In this document: one piece after another, positions 33,612 through 41,877 of the stretch | Numbering within the stretch: the stretch's first letter is position 1 | Layout: every line of letters starts with the position of its first letter | Assembly (NCBI GenBank): GCA_016297895.1 | Contig: JAEDFS010000003.1 | Span: 1 to 64,000, forward strand | DNA length: 64,000 bases | DNA from: Marvinbryantia sp. | GTDB taxonomy: Bacteria > Bacillota > Clostridia > Lachnospirales > Lachnospiraceae | Direction: 5' to 3' | Program-made: the position numbers and the translations under genes | Notes under the pieces: model-generated | Database searches by the model: none | Seen by the model: the letters and a program-made list of their open reading frames with translations, nothing else | Told to the model about the DNA's origin: nothing

Positions 33612-35144
33612 TTGCAGAATGCCCAAATGAACACAATGGAAGAAGGCAAAACGACTTACTTATATGAAAGATTACAGGAATACTGCGATAGTCCGGCGTA
33701 TCCGTTTCATATGCCCGGGCATAAAAGGCGGATTCCGGAACTGTTAAATTCAGGTACAAAATTTGAAGGAATGGTGGGGGAGTATATCCCCTACCATATT
33801 GATATTACGGAAATTTCCGGGTTTGATAATCTGCATCATGCGGAGGGAATTTTGAAGGAAGCTCAGCAGCGGGCTGCACGGCTGTATGGATCACAGGAAA
33901 CGTTTTATTTGATCAACGGAAGTACCTGCGGGATATTGTCTGCAGTTTCCGCCTGTACGACCGGGAACGGGAAGCTTCTTATGGCGAGAAACTGCCATAA
34001 AGCCGCTTATCATGCAGCTCAGCTTGGGGGGCTTCAGACGGTGTATCTGTATCCGAAGAGGATTTCTGAGGAAAATCTTACTGTGAATGGGCCGATCCTG
34101 CCGGACCAGGTGGAAGCCGCATTGAAAGCGGATCCCGGGATTCAGGCAGTGTTGATCACATCGCCCACTTATGATGGGGCGGTATCGGATGTGAAGGAAA
34201 TTGCCTGTGCGGCTCACCGCCACGGAGTGCCTTTGATCGTAGATGAGGCCCACGGGGCACATTTTGGATTTCATCCCTGTTTTCCGGAAAGCTCGGTGAA
34301 GCTGGGAGCAGATATTGTGATCCACAGTCTGCATAAAACCCTGCCGTCTCTGACACAGACTGCCCTGCTTCATGTAAACGGAACGCTGGTGGATCGGCAG
34401 CGGCTGCGGGAGTACCTGGGAATCTATCAGACCAGTAGTCCCTCTTATGTGCTGATGGCCGGAATGGATCGGTGTATCCGTCTTCTGGAGGGACAGGGAG
34501 AAGAACTGTTTGAAGCTTTTGCAAAGCGGATCGCAGATTTTCGTAGGGAGACAGAAGAGTTTTCTTATGTGAGAACTGTGAAGCTTCCCGGAGTGTGGGA
34601 TCCGTCCAAGCTGCTGATCACTGCGACTGGAAAATCCGGCCTGTGGCTTGGGGAAATGCTGAGAACGAGATATCATCTGGAAATGGAGATGGAGACGGAG
34701 GAATATGTCCTGGCGCTGACCAGTGTGGCTGATTCGGAGGAAGGATTCCGGCGCCTGGAGACAGCGGTGAAGGAACTGGATCAGGAAATTGGCGAAGGGG
34801 AAATTGCCGGGGAGAAAACCGTCGGGGAGAAGCAGGGAGGACAGATTGCAGGAAACCGGGGCAAAGAGAAGTGTTTCGATAAAGAGACATATGACGCCGG
34901 AATTCAGAAGATGACCATAACCGAGGCTAAGGAACAGCCGGGGAGAAACGTAAATCTGGAGGACAGTCTGGGAGAGATCAGCCGGGAATATGTGTATCTC
35001 TACCCACCGGGAATTCCGCTGCTGGTTCCGGGAGAGGAAATTTCAGAACCGGTACTTACCGCATTGCTGAGATACCGGGAACAGGGAATTTCCCTGCAGG
35101 GAATGCAGGATTATACCGGCAGGACCATTGAGGTCTGCCGGTAG
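33612..35144 (+). CDS. Orn/Lys/Arg decarboxylase family PLP enzyme
   Basis: 510 residues. Motifs: PFHMPGHKRR near the N-terminus, GSTCGILSAVSACTT, DEAHGAHFGFHP, and the PLP lysine in IHSLHKTLPSLTQTALLH. Decarboxylates a basic amino acid to a polyamine precursor, or acts like the Gram-positive arginine/lysine-decarboxylase-like YaaO group. A polar, Gly/Glu/Lys-rich linker (about 395-445) separates the core from a short C-terminal domain (YVYLYPPGIPLLVPGE). The start is uncertain: TTG at 33612 lacks a clear ribosome site and ATG at 33627 or 33636 is possible. In relatives this gene usually precedes gmk-holB, as it does here apart from the inserted hip module. Confidence 0.88.
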   Translation: MQNAQMNTMEEGKTTYLYERLQEYCDSPAYPFHMPGHKRRIPELLNSGTKFEGMVGEYIPYHIDITEISGFDNLHHAEGILKEAQQRAARLYGSQETFYLINGSTCGILSAVSACTTGNGKLLMARNCHKAAYHAAQLGGLQTVYLYPKRISEENLTVNGPILPDQVEAALKADPGIQAVLITSPTYDGAVSDVKEIACAAHRHGVPLIVDEAHGAHFGFHPCFPESSVKLGADIVIHSLHKTLPSLTQTALLHVNGTLVDRQRLREYLGIYQTSSPSYVLMAGMDRCIRLLEGQGEELFEAFAKRIADFRRETEEFSYVRTVKLPGVWDPSKLLITATGKSGLWLGEMLRTRYHLEMEMETEEYVLALTSVADSEEGFRRLETAVKELDQEIGEGEIAGEKTVGEKQGGQIAGNRGKEKCFDKETYDAGIQKMTITEAKEQPGRNVNLEDSLGEISREYVYLYPPGIPLLVPGEEISEPVLTALLRYREQGISLQGMQDYTGRTIEVCR

Positions 35145-35158
35145 GCGGCAGGATTCTT
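35135..35158 (+). terminator. Probable terminator overlapping the decarboxylase stop codon
   Basis: CTGCCG / CGGCAG form a 6-bp GC stem with a five-base loop that includes the TAG stop, followed by GATTCTTTCTT. The convergent hipT-like gene ends at 35161. Confidence 0.5.
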
Positions 35159-35160
35159 TC

Positions 35161-36132
35161 TTATCGGGCGAGAGACTGAATCCGGCAAGTAATCAGTTTC
35201 TTTACCTGTTCTTTTTGATCGACCGACAAATAGGAAAGATCACATTCTGCCAGGAATTTGTCTTTCAGCATACAAATTATTTTAAGCAAATTTTCGGAAG
35301 ATTTTTCAGGGATACCGCAATTTTTAGCGAATTCTTTGAAATCTTTTCTTCGTAAATTTCTTTTTTTGCCATTTAACGTAAGGGCAAGCTGTTCCTTGTC
35401 TGACGGTAAAATAACATTCACCGGAAGCATATCATATGCCTGGGACAGAGAAAAACTTCTGCTTGCCGGTTGGGATTCTATTAGAGAGAAGTTTTTCAGA
35501 TGCATGTCCGAGTTGCCCACTGCAAAAGAGAAGAGGACTCTTAAAAAAAGTTCGGACAAATCCAGGCCGGGATGTGTGGAATATTTTTTAATGATCCTTC
35601 CGCAAAGCTCATAGGAACCCTTGTACTTATCCTGGGTCAGTCGGTTTGCTAACTGGCAGAAGTCCTCCATGGCATATAATTCTGTATATGTGGCATGAAT
35701 ATTTCTGTCAATACGTTTTGTAATATAGGCATAAGTGTTTTCTGTTTTTATTAATGCATGGGGGACGGTCTGGATTCCGGCTGTTTCTGCAAGACGCATG
35801 GTCAGATCCTCAAATTCAGGCAGAGAGGGGTATTCTTCTGTCTGAGGTTTCAGAATGTAACCGGTGGGGTAATCGACTACGGTTAATCTTGCAGCAGAAT
35901 CCTGAGACAGATGAAGAGACAGTTTCTTTTGGACTCCGGGCACAGTGAGTCCCTGGTTTACGGTGGAATTTGCCAGTTCTTCCAAATGTTGTTCTGAAAT
36001 ATCCAGAGCCGGAAGTTCTTTGGTTCCAAAAAATTTTTTTACACAGCGGTTGTGCCAGCAGTTTTTCTTTTCCTGTCGGGAGGTGTTTTCTCCCAGTTCT
36101 TTTCCACAGCATAAACATTTCATTTTTATCAC
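35161..36132 (-). CDS. hipT: HipT-like serine/threonine kinase toxin (HipA C-terminal type)
   Basis: 323 residues. It opens with a cysteine-rich zinc-ribbon-like segment (CLCCGKE, CWHNRC), then the Gly-rich loop GVQKKLSLHLS, ATP-binding lysine in YILKPQ, catalytic loop AVGNSDMHLKNFSL and metal-binding YDMLPV, the full set for a HipA-type kinase. The N-subdomain-1 of classical HipA is missing and is supplied by the adjacent gene, as in HipBST systems, where HipT phosphorylates tryptophanyl-tRNA synthetase. The GTG start overlaps the upstream stop (GTGA), with AAGGA 4-5 bases upstream; ATG at 36123 is an alternative. Target here unknown. Confidence 0.9.
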   Translation of the reverse strand: MIKMKCLCCGKELGENTSRQEKKNCWHNRCVKKFFGTKELPALDISEQHLEELANSTVNQGLTVPGVQKKLSLHLSQDSAARLTVVDYPTGYILKPQTEEYPSLPEFEDLTMRLAETAGIQTVPHALIKTENTYAYITKRIDRNIHATYTELYAMEDFCQLANRLTQDKYKGSYELCGRIIKKYSTHPGLDLSELFLRVLFSFAVGNSDMHLKNFSLIESQPASRSFSLSQAYDMLPVNVILPSDKEQLALTLNGKKRNLRRKDFKEFAKNCGIPEKSSENLLKIICMLKDKFLAECDLSYLSVDQKEQVKKLITCRIQSLAR

Positions 36133-36455
36133 TCATTCCTTATACAAACATCACCGATACAGTCTTTACATGCAGCCAGAAGCAACCCGAATCTGTCACG
36201 CTGGTTAATTTTCCAGTTGCGGCTCACGATATTTAGCAGCCATCCCTCCGGAATCAGGCCATCAAAAAACGGGAACAGAATCGTGGAATCATAAACGGAG
36301 TCTGTTAACGGCATTGTCAGACTTACCGGGACGGCATCTGTTCGCTGTAAATAAAGCTTATCGTAGGAAAAAGTATACCCTTCATCCGTTTCCGAAATGA
36401 TACCGGCAAAAATTCCCTGAATGTAAACACTTCCTTTTCTATACTCTTCCGACAA
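36129..36455 (-). CDS. hipS: HipS-like protein (free HipA N-subdomain-1), probable antitoxin
   Basis: 108 residues: SVYIQGIFAGIISETDEGYTFSYD, LTMPL and FPFFDGLIPEGWLL make a HipA N-terminal couple domain standing alone. In the HipBST systems of enteropathogenic E. coli this small protein, not HipB, neutralises the kinase by inserting a tryptophan in its active site; a candidate tryptophan is in PEGW. The start is TTG at 36455, preceded by GGGAGGGG inside the hipB end, a strong ribosome site. Overlaps the kinase gene by four bases. Confidence 0.88.
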   Translation of the reverse strand: MSEEYRKGSVYIQGIFAGIISETDEGYTFSYDKLYLQRTDAVPVSLTMPLTDSVYDSTILFPFFDGLIPEGWLLNIVSRNWKINQRDRFGLLLAACKDCIGDVCIRNE

Positions 36456-36458
36456 GGA

Positions 36459-36659
36459 TTACCCCTCCCTTTTGCCGGGAATCACTTCCATACCAAACAT
36501 TGCAAGTGCCTGGTTTACTTTATCAAGGCGAACAGTCTCCTTACCCTGCTCTAATTCTCTGATAAAGCGGACACCGAGTCCGGAGCGCATTGCAAATTCT
36601 TCCTGGGTTAATCCGGCTTTTTTTCGTTCTCTTTTCATATAATCTCCAACAGTACTCAT
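36459..36659 (-). CDS. hipB: HipB-like XRE-family DNA-binding protein
   Basis: 66 residues, one helix-turn-helix domain: AGLTQEEFAMRSGLGVRFIRELEQGK, with the recognition helix around GVRFIRELE. It should autorepress the module by binding the palindromes upstream. The putative -10 box lies so close to the ATG that the mRNA would start at or within a base of it, and no ribosome site is seen, so translation may be leaderless. It is followed by hipS after three bases. Confidence 0.9.
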   Translation of the reverse strand: MSTVGDYMKRERKKAGLTQEEFAMRSGLGVRFIRELEQGKETVRLDKVNQALAMFGMEVIPGKREG

Positions 36660-36665
36660 AATTAT

Positions 36666-36694
36666 ATATTACACCCTATCGGGTATAATTACAA
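36666..36694 (-). promoter_or_regulatory. hipB promoter with operator in its spacer
   Basis: On the minus strand TTGTAA (36689-36694), 17 bases, TAATAT (36666-36671). The spacer holds the palindrome-like CCCTATCGGG (within 36673-36688). A transcript from here starts at about 36659-36660, the first base of hipB. Confidence 0.65.
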
Positions 36695-36701
36695 CAAATG
36701 T

Positions 36702-36733
36702 TTGAAAAAAGATCCCGAACGGGTATATATAAT
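36702..36733 (+). promoter_or_regulatory. Second hip-type operator and possible divergent promoter
   Basis: TCCCGAACGGGTATAT (36713-36728) repeats the operator pattern CCC-N4-GGGTATA of 36673-36688 at a 40-base distance, about four helical turns. On the plus strand TTGAAA (36702) and TATATA/TATAAT (36726-36733) flank it, so the guanylate-kinase-like operon may be read from here under the same repressor. Confidence 0.55.
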
Positions 36734-36827
36734 TTCTTGACTGGAAATCTCCATGAATAATTTGACATGAACATCCGTTTCATAGTATTATTATCTGAAA
36801 GACAGAATATGTGGTGCAGGACAGTAT

Positions 36828-37430
36828 ATGGGAATGTTATTTTACATTATGGGAAAGAGTTCTTCGGGGAAGGATACCATTTATACGGAGCTGGTTTCCC
36901 GGGAAGAACTGCAGTTGAAAAAACTGATCATGTATACCACCCGCCCTATCCGGGATTCGGAAGAGCAGGGCAGAGAATATTTTTTTGTGGATGATGACAC
37001 GGCAGAGGAACTGAAGAGACAGGGCCGTGTGATTGAGATGCGGGTCTATCACACGATTCATGGGGACTGGCGATATTTTACCGTGGATGATCAGAATCTG
37101 GATCTGGAGCGGTTTGATTATCTGGCCATCGGGACGCTGGAATCCTATGGGATGATACGGGCGTATTACGGGGAGGAGAAAGTCGTTCCTGTCTATATAG
37201 AAGTGGATGACGGGATCCGTCTGGAGCGGGCTCTGAAAAGGGAACGCAAGCCCCAGAATCAGAAATATGAAGAGATGTGCCGGCGTTTCCTGGCGGATGC
37301 AAAAGATTATTCGGAGGAAAAGCTGAGAGAGGCCGGAATAACCAGGCGCTTTTATAACGAAGGAGACCGGCAGGAGTGTATGGATGAGATTGAGGCGTTC
37401 ATACAGGAATGCCGCAGGGAAAGGGCGTGA
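36828..37430 (+). CDS. Guanylate kinase-like protein
   Basis: 200 residues with a P-loop GKSSSGKDT at 9-17 and the guanylate kinase order of motifs: YTTRPIRDSEEQGREYFFV (GMP-binding Thr-Thr-Arg-Pro and Glu), then a lid region rich in Arg. It is divergent from canonical Gmk (GPSGVGKGT replaced) so it might be a second nucleotide or a different P-loop kinase. ATG has AGGAC upstream. It is followed by holB after six bases, so it is probably part of the holB-ricT operon. Confidence 0.82.
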   Translation: MGMLFYIMGKSSSGKDTIYTELVSREELQLKKLIMYTTRPIRDSEEQGREYFFVDDDTAEELKRQGRVIEMRVYHTIHGDWRYFTVDDQNLDLERFDYLAIGTLESYGMIRAYYGEEKVVPVYIEVDDGIRLERALKRERKPQNQKYEEMCRRFLADAKDYSEEKLREAGITRRFYNEGDRQECMDEIEAFIQECRRERA

Positions 37431-37436
37431 AAAAAG

Positions 37437-38426
37437 ATGGGATTTCAGGGAATTATCGGACATAAGGATGTACTGGCCCATTTGCAGAATGCGATGAAAA
37501 TGGGAAAAGTGTCCCATGCCTATATTATCAACGGAGAAACGGGATCCGGGAAAAAGACGGTGGCACGGGCATTTGCGCAGGCGCTGCAGTGTGAAAATGA
37601 GGAAGACAGACCCTGCGGGAAATGTCATTCCTGCCTCCAGGCCCAGAGCGGAAATCACCCGGATATTATTGAGGTTACCCATGACAAACCGAACAGCATC
37701 GGTGTGGATGATATCAGGGAACAGGTTGTGGAGGATGTCAGTGTGCGTCCCTACAGCAGCCGGTATAAAGTCTATATCATCAGTGACGGGGAAAAAATGA
37801 CAGCGCAGGCTCAGAATGCGCTCTTAAAGACTATCGAGGAGCCGCCTGCCTATGTGGTGGTGCTGATCCTGACGGCGAATGCGTCAGCGCTGCTGCCTAC
37901 GATTCTGTCCCGTTGTGTGAGACTGGATATGAAGCCGATCTCCGATGAGCAGGTGCGGAATTATCTGATGGAGCATGTGCAGATCCCGGATTATCAGGCG
38001 GATATCTGCGTGGCCTTTGCGCAGGGAAATATCGGAAAAGCCATTCAGCTGGCGTCTTCGGACCGCTTCAGTGAGATCAGATCCTCGGCGGTGCATCTGG
38101 TGACCCATGTGAAGGAAATGGATCTGTCGGAGATCAGCAATGCAGTCAAGGCGGTGACAGAGTTTAAGCTGGATATCCGGGATTATCTGGATATTCTGGC
38201 GGTATGGTATCGGGATGTGCTGTATTTTAAAGCAACAAATGATGCGGACGGAATCGTGTTCAGGGAGAATTTAAGGGCGATCCAGCAGCAGACGAGACGC
38301 AGCTCTTATGAAGGTCTGGAGTCTATTCTGGAGGGAATCAAAAAAGCGAAGACCCGTCTGAGTGCCAATGTAAATTTTGAACTGACTATGGAATTGCTGT
38401 TCCTGTTAATAAAGGAGAATCAATAA
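37437..38426 (+). CDS. holB: DNA polymerase III subunit delta'
   Basis: Clamp-loader subunit. 329 residues: HAYIINGETGSGKKTVARAFAQ (modified P-loop at about 25-40), zinc-binding cysteines CGKCHSC, DDIREQVVEDVSV, and TIEEPPAYVVVLILTAN with the sensor SRC motif in ILSRCVRL. Length agrees with the family. Its TAA is directly followed by the ATG of ricT. Confidence 0.95.
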   Translation: MGFQGIIGHKDVLAHLQNAMKMGKVSHAYIINGETGSGKKTVARAFAQALQCENEEDRPCGKCHSCLQAQSGNHPDIIEVTHDKPNSIGVDDIREQVVEDVSVRPYSSRYKVYIISDGEKMTAQAQNALLKTIEEPPAYVVVLILTANASALLPTILSRCVRLDMKPISDEQVRNYLMEHVQIPDYQADICVAFAQGNIGKAIQLASSDRFSEIRSSAVHLVTHVKEMDLSEISNAVKAVTEFKLDIRDYLDILAVWYRDVLYFKATNDADGIVFRENLRAIQQQTRRSSYEGLESILEGIKKAKTRLSANVNFELTMELLFLLIKENQ

Positions 38427-39374
38427 ATGACAAAAATAATCGGAGTCAGATTTCAGACTGCCGGAAAAGTGTATTATTTTGATCCGAAGAATCTGGAGAT
38501 CAAAAGGGGCGATCATGTGATCGTGGAAACGGCTCGGGGAATGGAATACGGACATGTAGTAATGGGAAGCCGGGAAGTGGAGAATGAAAATGTGGTGCAG
38601 CCGTTAAAACCGGTGATTCGGATCGCTACGGCAGAGGATGACGAAAGAGAGCGCCGCAACAGGATTAAAGAAAAGGAAGCTTTTGCGATCTGCCAGGAAA
38701 AGGTGAAGAAGCATAATCTGGAAATGAAGCTGATCGGTGCGGAGTATACCTTTGATAACAATAAGATATTGTTTTATTTTACCGCAGACGGAAGAATTGA
38801 CTTCCGGGAGCTGGTCAAGGATCTTGCTGTGATCTTTAAGACCAGGATCGAGCTGCGTCAGATCGGAGTCCGGGATGAGACAAAAATGCTGGGAGGAATC
38901 GGCATCTGCGGAAGACCTCTTTGCTGTCATTCCTATCTGTCTGATTTTCAGCCGGTATCCATTAAGATGGCCAAGGAGCAGAATCTGTCTCTGAACCCGG
39001 CGAAGATTTCCGGCGTATGCGGAAGACTGATGTGCTGTCTTAAAAATGAAGAGGAGACTTATGAATACCTCAACAGCCGTCTGCCCGGAATCGGTGATTA
39101 TGTGACTACGTCGGATGGATTAAAAGGAGAGGTGCAGAGTGTGAATGTACTGCGCCAGACCGTGAAGGTGATCCTGGATCTGGAGGATGAAAAGGAGCTT
39201 CGGGAGTATCCGGTGGAGGAACTGAAGTTTAAGCCGCGAAGAAAAAAGACCAAGGAAAAAGACCGCGACAGCAAAGAAAATAAGGAACTTCTGGAGCTGG
39301 AAGAAAAAGAAGAAAAAGAGAAGAGAGAAAAGCGCGAGAAAAAGGAAGGAAAGTCAAAACACCATGGACATTGA
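38427..39374 (+). CDS. ricT: RicT/YaaT-type PSP1 domain protein
   Basis: 315 residues. The PSP1 core is clear: VIVETARGMEYGHVV, FTADGRIDFRELVKDLA, and the cysteine-rich region GGIGICGRPLCCHSYL with GVCGRLMCCLKNE that binds iron-sulfur clusters in the RicA-RicF-RicT complex of Bacillus, which assists RNase Y and phosphorelay. The last 55 residues are an Asp/Glu/Lys-rich tail (KKTKEKDRDSKENKELLE) longer than in Bacillus and likely disordered. Overlaps the methyltransferase gene by 11 bases. Confidence 0.94.
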   Translation: MTKIIGVRFQTAGKVYYFDPKNLEIKRGDHVIVETARGMEYGHVVMGSREVENENVVQPLKPVIRIATAEDDERERRNRIKEKEAFAICQEKVKKHNLEMKLIGAEYTFDNNKILFYFTADGRIDFRELVKDLAVIFKTRIELRQIGVRDETKMLGGIGICGRPLCCHSYLSDFQPVSIKMAKEQNLSLNPAKISGVCGRLMCCLKNEEETYEYLNSRLPGIGDYVTTSDGLKGEVQSVNVLRQTVKVILDLEDEKELREYPVEELKFKPRRKKTKEKDRDSKENKELLELEEKEEKEKREKREKKEGKSKHHGH

Positions 39375-40101
39375 ACTGCGTCCGGGAGAACGAATCGATG
39401 ATCTGCAGAGATGCGGTTACGGAATTATCCAGAATAAGGACGGATTCTGCTTTGGTATGGATGCGGTGCTTCTTTCCGGCTTTGCCAGAGTAAAGCCCGG
39501 GGAGAAGGTTCTGGATCTGGGAACCGGAACCGGGATCATTCCGATCCTGCTGGAGGCAAAGACCGAGGGGCGCCATTTCACCGGACTGGAGATCCAGAAG
39601 GTCAGTGCGGATATGGCCAGGCGCAGTGTAAAGCTTAACGACCTTACGGAGAAAATATCCATTGCAGAGGGAGATATTAAGGAGGCTGTATCCATATTCG
39701 GGAGAGCCTCTTTTGATGTGGTGACGTCCAATCCGCCTTATATGACAGGAAATCATGGTCTGACAAATCCGGAGCTTCCCAAGGCCATTGCACGCCATGA
39801 GGTGCTGTGCACCCTGGAAGATGTAGTGGGACAGGCAGCGGCGCTTTTGAAAGAAAACGGACGTTTTTATATGGTGCACCGGCCCTTTCGGCTGGCGGAG
39901 ATCATGAATGTGATGAGCCGTTATCATCTGGAACCAAAACGGATGAGACTGGTGTATCCTTTTATAGACCGGGAACCCAACATGGTCCTTCTGGAAGGGC
40001 TGAAAGGGGGCAGATCACGGATCACCGTGGAAAAGCCTCTGATCGTGTACCGGGAACCGGGCGTGTATACAGATGAAATTTACGATATTTACGGTTATTA
40101 A
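39364..40101 (+). CDS. trmN6: tRNA1(Val) adenine-N6 methyltransferase-like (YabB/TrmN6)
   Basis: 245 residues. SAM-binding VLDLGTGTGIIPILLEAK and the N6-methyltransferase NPPY motif (VVTSNPPYMTGNHG) are seen; the N-terminal RPGERIDDLQRCGYGIIQNK is characteristic of the group. The enzyme modifies A37 of tRNA1(Val) in E. coli. It lies between ricT and rsmI as in Bacillus (yaaT-yabA-yabB-yabC order). Confidence 0.93.
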   Translation: MDIELRPGERIDDLQRCGYGIIQNKDGFCFGMDAVLLSGFARVKPGEKVLDLGTGTGIIPILLEAKTEGRHFTGLEIQKVSADMARRSVKLNDLTEKISIAEGDIKEAVSIFGRASFDVVTSNPPYMTGNHGLTNPELPKAIARHEVLCTLEDVVGQAAALLKENGRFYMVHRPFRLAEIMNVMSRYHLEPKRMRLVYPFIDREPNMVLLEGLKGGRSRITVEKPLIVYREPGVYTDEIYDIYGY

Positions 40102-40121
40102 GGGGAAAGGAGGAGCATGTT

Positions 40122-41846
40122 ATGCAGGGAAAGCTTTATCTGTGCGCAACACCCATCGGGAATCTGGAAGATATGACTCTGCGTGTACTCCGGACTCTGA
40201 AAGAGGTGGATCTGATCGCTGCGGAGGATACCAGGAACAGTATCAAACTCCTGAATCATTTTGAGATCAGGACACCCATGACCAGCTATCATGAATATAA
40301 TAAGATCGAGAAGGCATATACCCTGATCGAGCAGATGAAAAACGGGAAAAATGTGGCTTTGATCACGGATGCAGGGACACCCGGCATCTCTGATCCGGGA
40401 GAGGATCTGGTGCGGCTGTGTTATGAGGAAGGGATAGAAGTGACATCCCTGCCCGGAGCCTGTGCCTGTGTAACGGCATTGACTCTTTCCGGACTTCCCA
40501 CAAGGCGGTTTTGCTTTGAGGCATTTCTGCCTGCGGATAAAAAGGAGAGGCAGGCGATCCTGGAAGAACTGGCATCAGAGACCAGGACCATCATTTTGTA
40601 TGAAGCGCCCCATCGTCTGGTACGGACGCTGGAGGAGCTGCATCAGAAGCTTGGCAATCGGCGGGCGACGATCTGCCGGGAACTGACCAAGAAGCATGAG
40701 ACGGCGTTTACCACGACCCTGGAAGAGGCCGGCGAGTATTACCGGGCCAATGATCCCAAAGGAGAATGTGTGATCGTGCTGGAGGGAAAAAGCAGGGAAG
40801 AGGCGATCCGGGAGGAACGCAGGCAGTGGGAAACGCTGACGGTGGAAGAACATATGGAGCACTATCTGTCTGAGGGTATGGAGAAAAAAGAGGCCATGAA
40901 GCAGGTGGCAAAGGACCGGGGAGTGCCTAAAAGAGTGATCTATCAGGCACTTCTTGGAGTGATGCTTCTGCTGATGCTGGTATTCGGCACGGGATGCGGA
41001 CAGAAAGAGACGGCCGGCACAGAACAGATCGGCGTTGCGCAGGTGCTGGTTCCGGAGGCTCCGGGAGAAGAAGTCCTGACGGCAGAAGGGGTGTCTGTGG
41101 ATATTTCCAACTGTTCTCAGGGATATGTGGTCACATCTTATACCGGAGATGCAGCGAAGATCAATGTACAGATCACCGGACCGGATACGGTGGTATATAA
41201 ATATTTTGTGGAACAGGCGGATCCGCAGGCGGTATTTCCGCTTACGGGAGGAGACGGCCTGTATCTCCTGGATGTGTACGAGAACATTCAGGGAGATCAA
41301 TATGCAGCTCTCATGAACAATTCTTTTGAAGTCAAAATGGAAAATGAGTATCTTCCGTTTTTATATCCAAATCAGTATGTAAATTTTAATAAGGACAGCG
41401 AGGCGGTAAAGAAGGCGGAAGAACTGGCAGAAGGTCAGGATACGGAACTGGATGTGCTGCAGGCTGTCTATTATTATGTGACGGAACATATCACTTACGA
41501 TTATGAAAAAGCGGAAAACGTTGCGGTGGGGTATCTGCCGGACATCGATGAGACCCTGGAGACGGGAAAAGGGATCTGTTTTGATTATGCGGCTTTGATG
41601 GCGGCTATGCTGCGGTGTCGGGGAATTCCGGCCAGGCTGGATATCGGCTACACCAATGAGGGAGTTTATCATGCCTGGATCAGTGTCTATCTGAAGGATC
41701 AGGGCTGGGTGGACCATATCATAGAATTTGACGGGAAGTCGTGGAAGCTGATGGATCCGACGATGACGGCAGCGGCGGACAGCAGTGCAGAGAAGAAACA
41801 GATCATGAAGGACAGCAGCAAATATATTGTAAAGTATATCCGGTAA
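40122..41846 (+). CDS. rsmI: Fusion: 16S rRNA 2'-O-methyltransferase RsmI + transglutaminase-like lipoprotein domain
   Basis: 574 residues in one frame; AAAGGAGGAGC before ATG. Residues 1-277 are a full RsmI (ATPIGNLEDMTLR, AAEDTRN, TDAGTPGISDPG, EAPHR; C-terminus KEAMKQVAKDRGVPKRVIYQ), which methylates C1402 of 16S rRNA. Directly after, LLGVMLLLMLVFGTGC (277-292) is a membrane segment ending in a lipobox (Cys292), followed by a transglutaminase-like domain with triad Cys486 (GKGICFDYA), His517 (VYHAWIS) and Asp545 (LMDPT). The usual basic start of the lipoprotein signal is missing, suggesting a deletion joined neighbours. GGAG-TG-ATG inside the junction might allow separate initiation. Confidence 0.93.
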   Translation: MQGKLYLCATPIGNLEDMTLRVLRTLKEVDLIAAEDTRNSIKLLNHFEIRTPMTSYHEYNKIEKAYTLIEQMKNGKNVALITDAGTPGISDPGEDLVRLCYEEGIEVTSLPGACACVTALTLSGLPTRRFCFEAFLPADKKERQAILEELASETRTIILYEAPHRLVRTLEELHQKLGNRRATICRELTKKHETAFTTTLEEAGEYYRANDPKGECVIVLEGKSREEAIREERRQWETLTVEEHMEHYLSEGMEKKEAMKQVAKDRGVPKRVIYQALLGVMLLLMLVFGTGCGQKETAGTEQIGVAQVLVPEAPGEEVLTAEGVSVDISNCSQGYVVTSYTGDAAKINVQITGPDTVVYKYFVEQADPQAVFPLTGGDGLYLLDVYENIQGDQYAALMNNSFEVKMENEYLPFLYPNQYVNFNKDSEAVKKAEELAEGQDTELDVLQAVYYYVTEHITYDYEKAENVAVGYLPDIDETLETGKGICFDYAALMAAMLRCRGIPARLDIGYTNEGVYHAWISVYLKDQGWVDHIIEFDGKSWKLMDPTMTAAADSSAEKKQIMKDSSKYIVKYIR

Positions 41847-41877
41847 AGGGCGAGGGCTTTTGAAAGGGGGCATTTGG

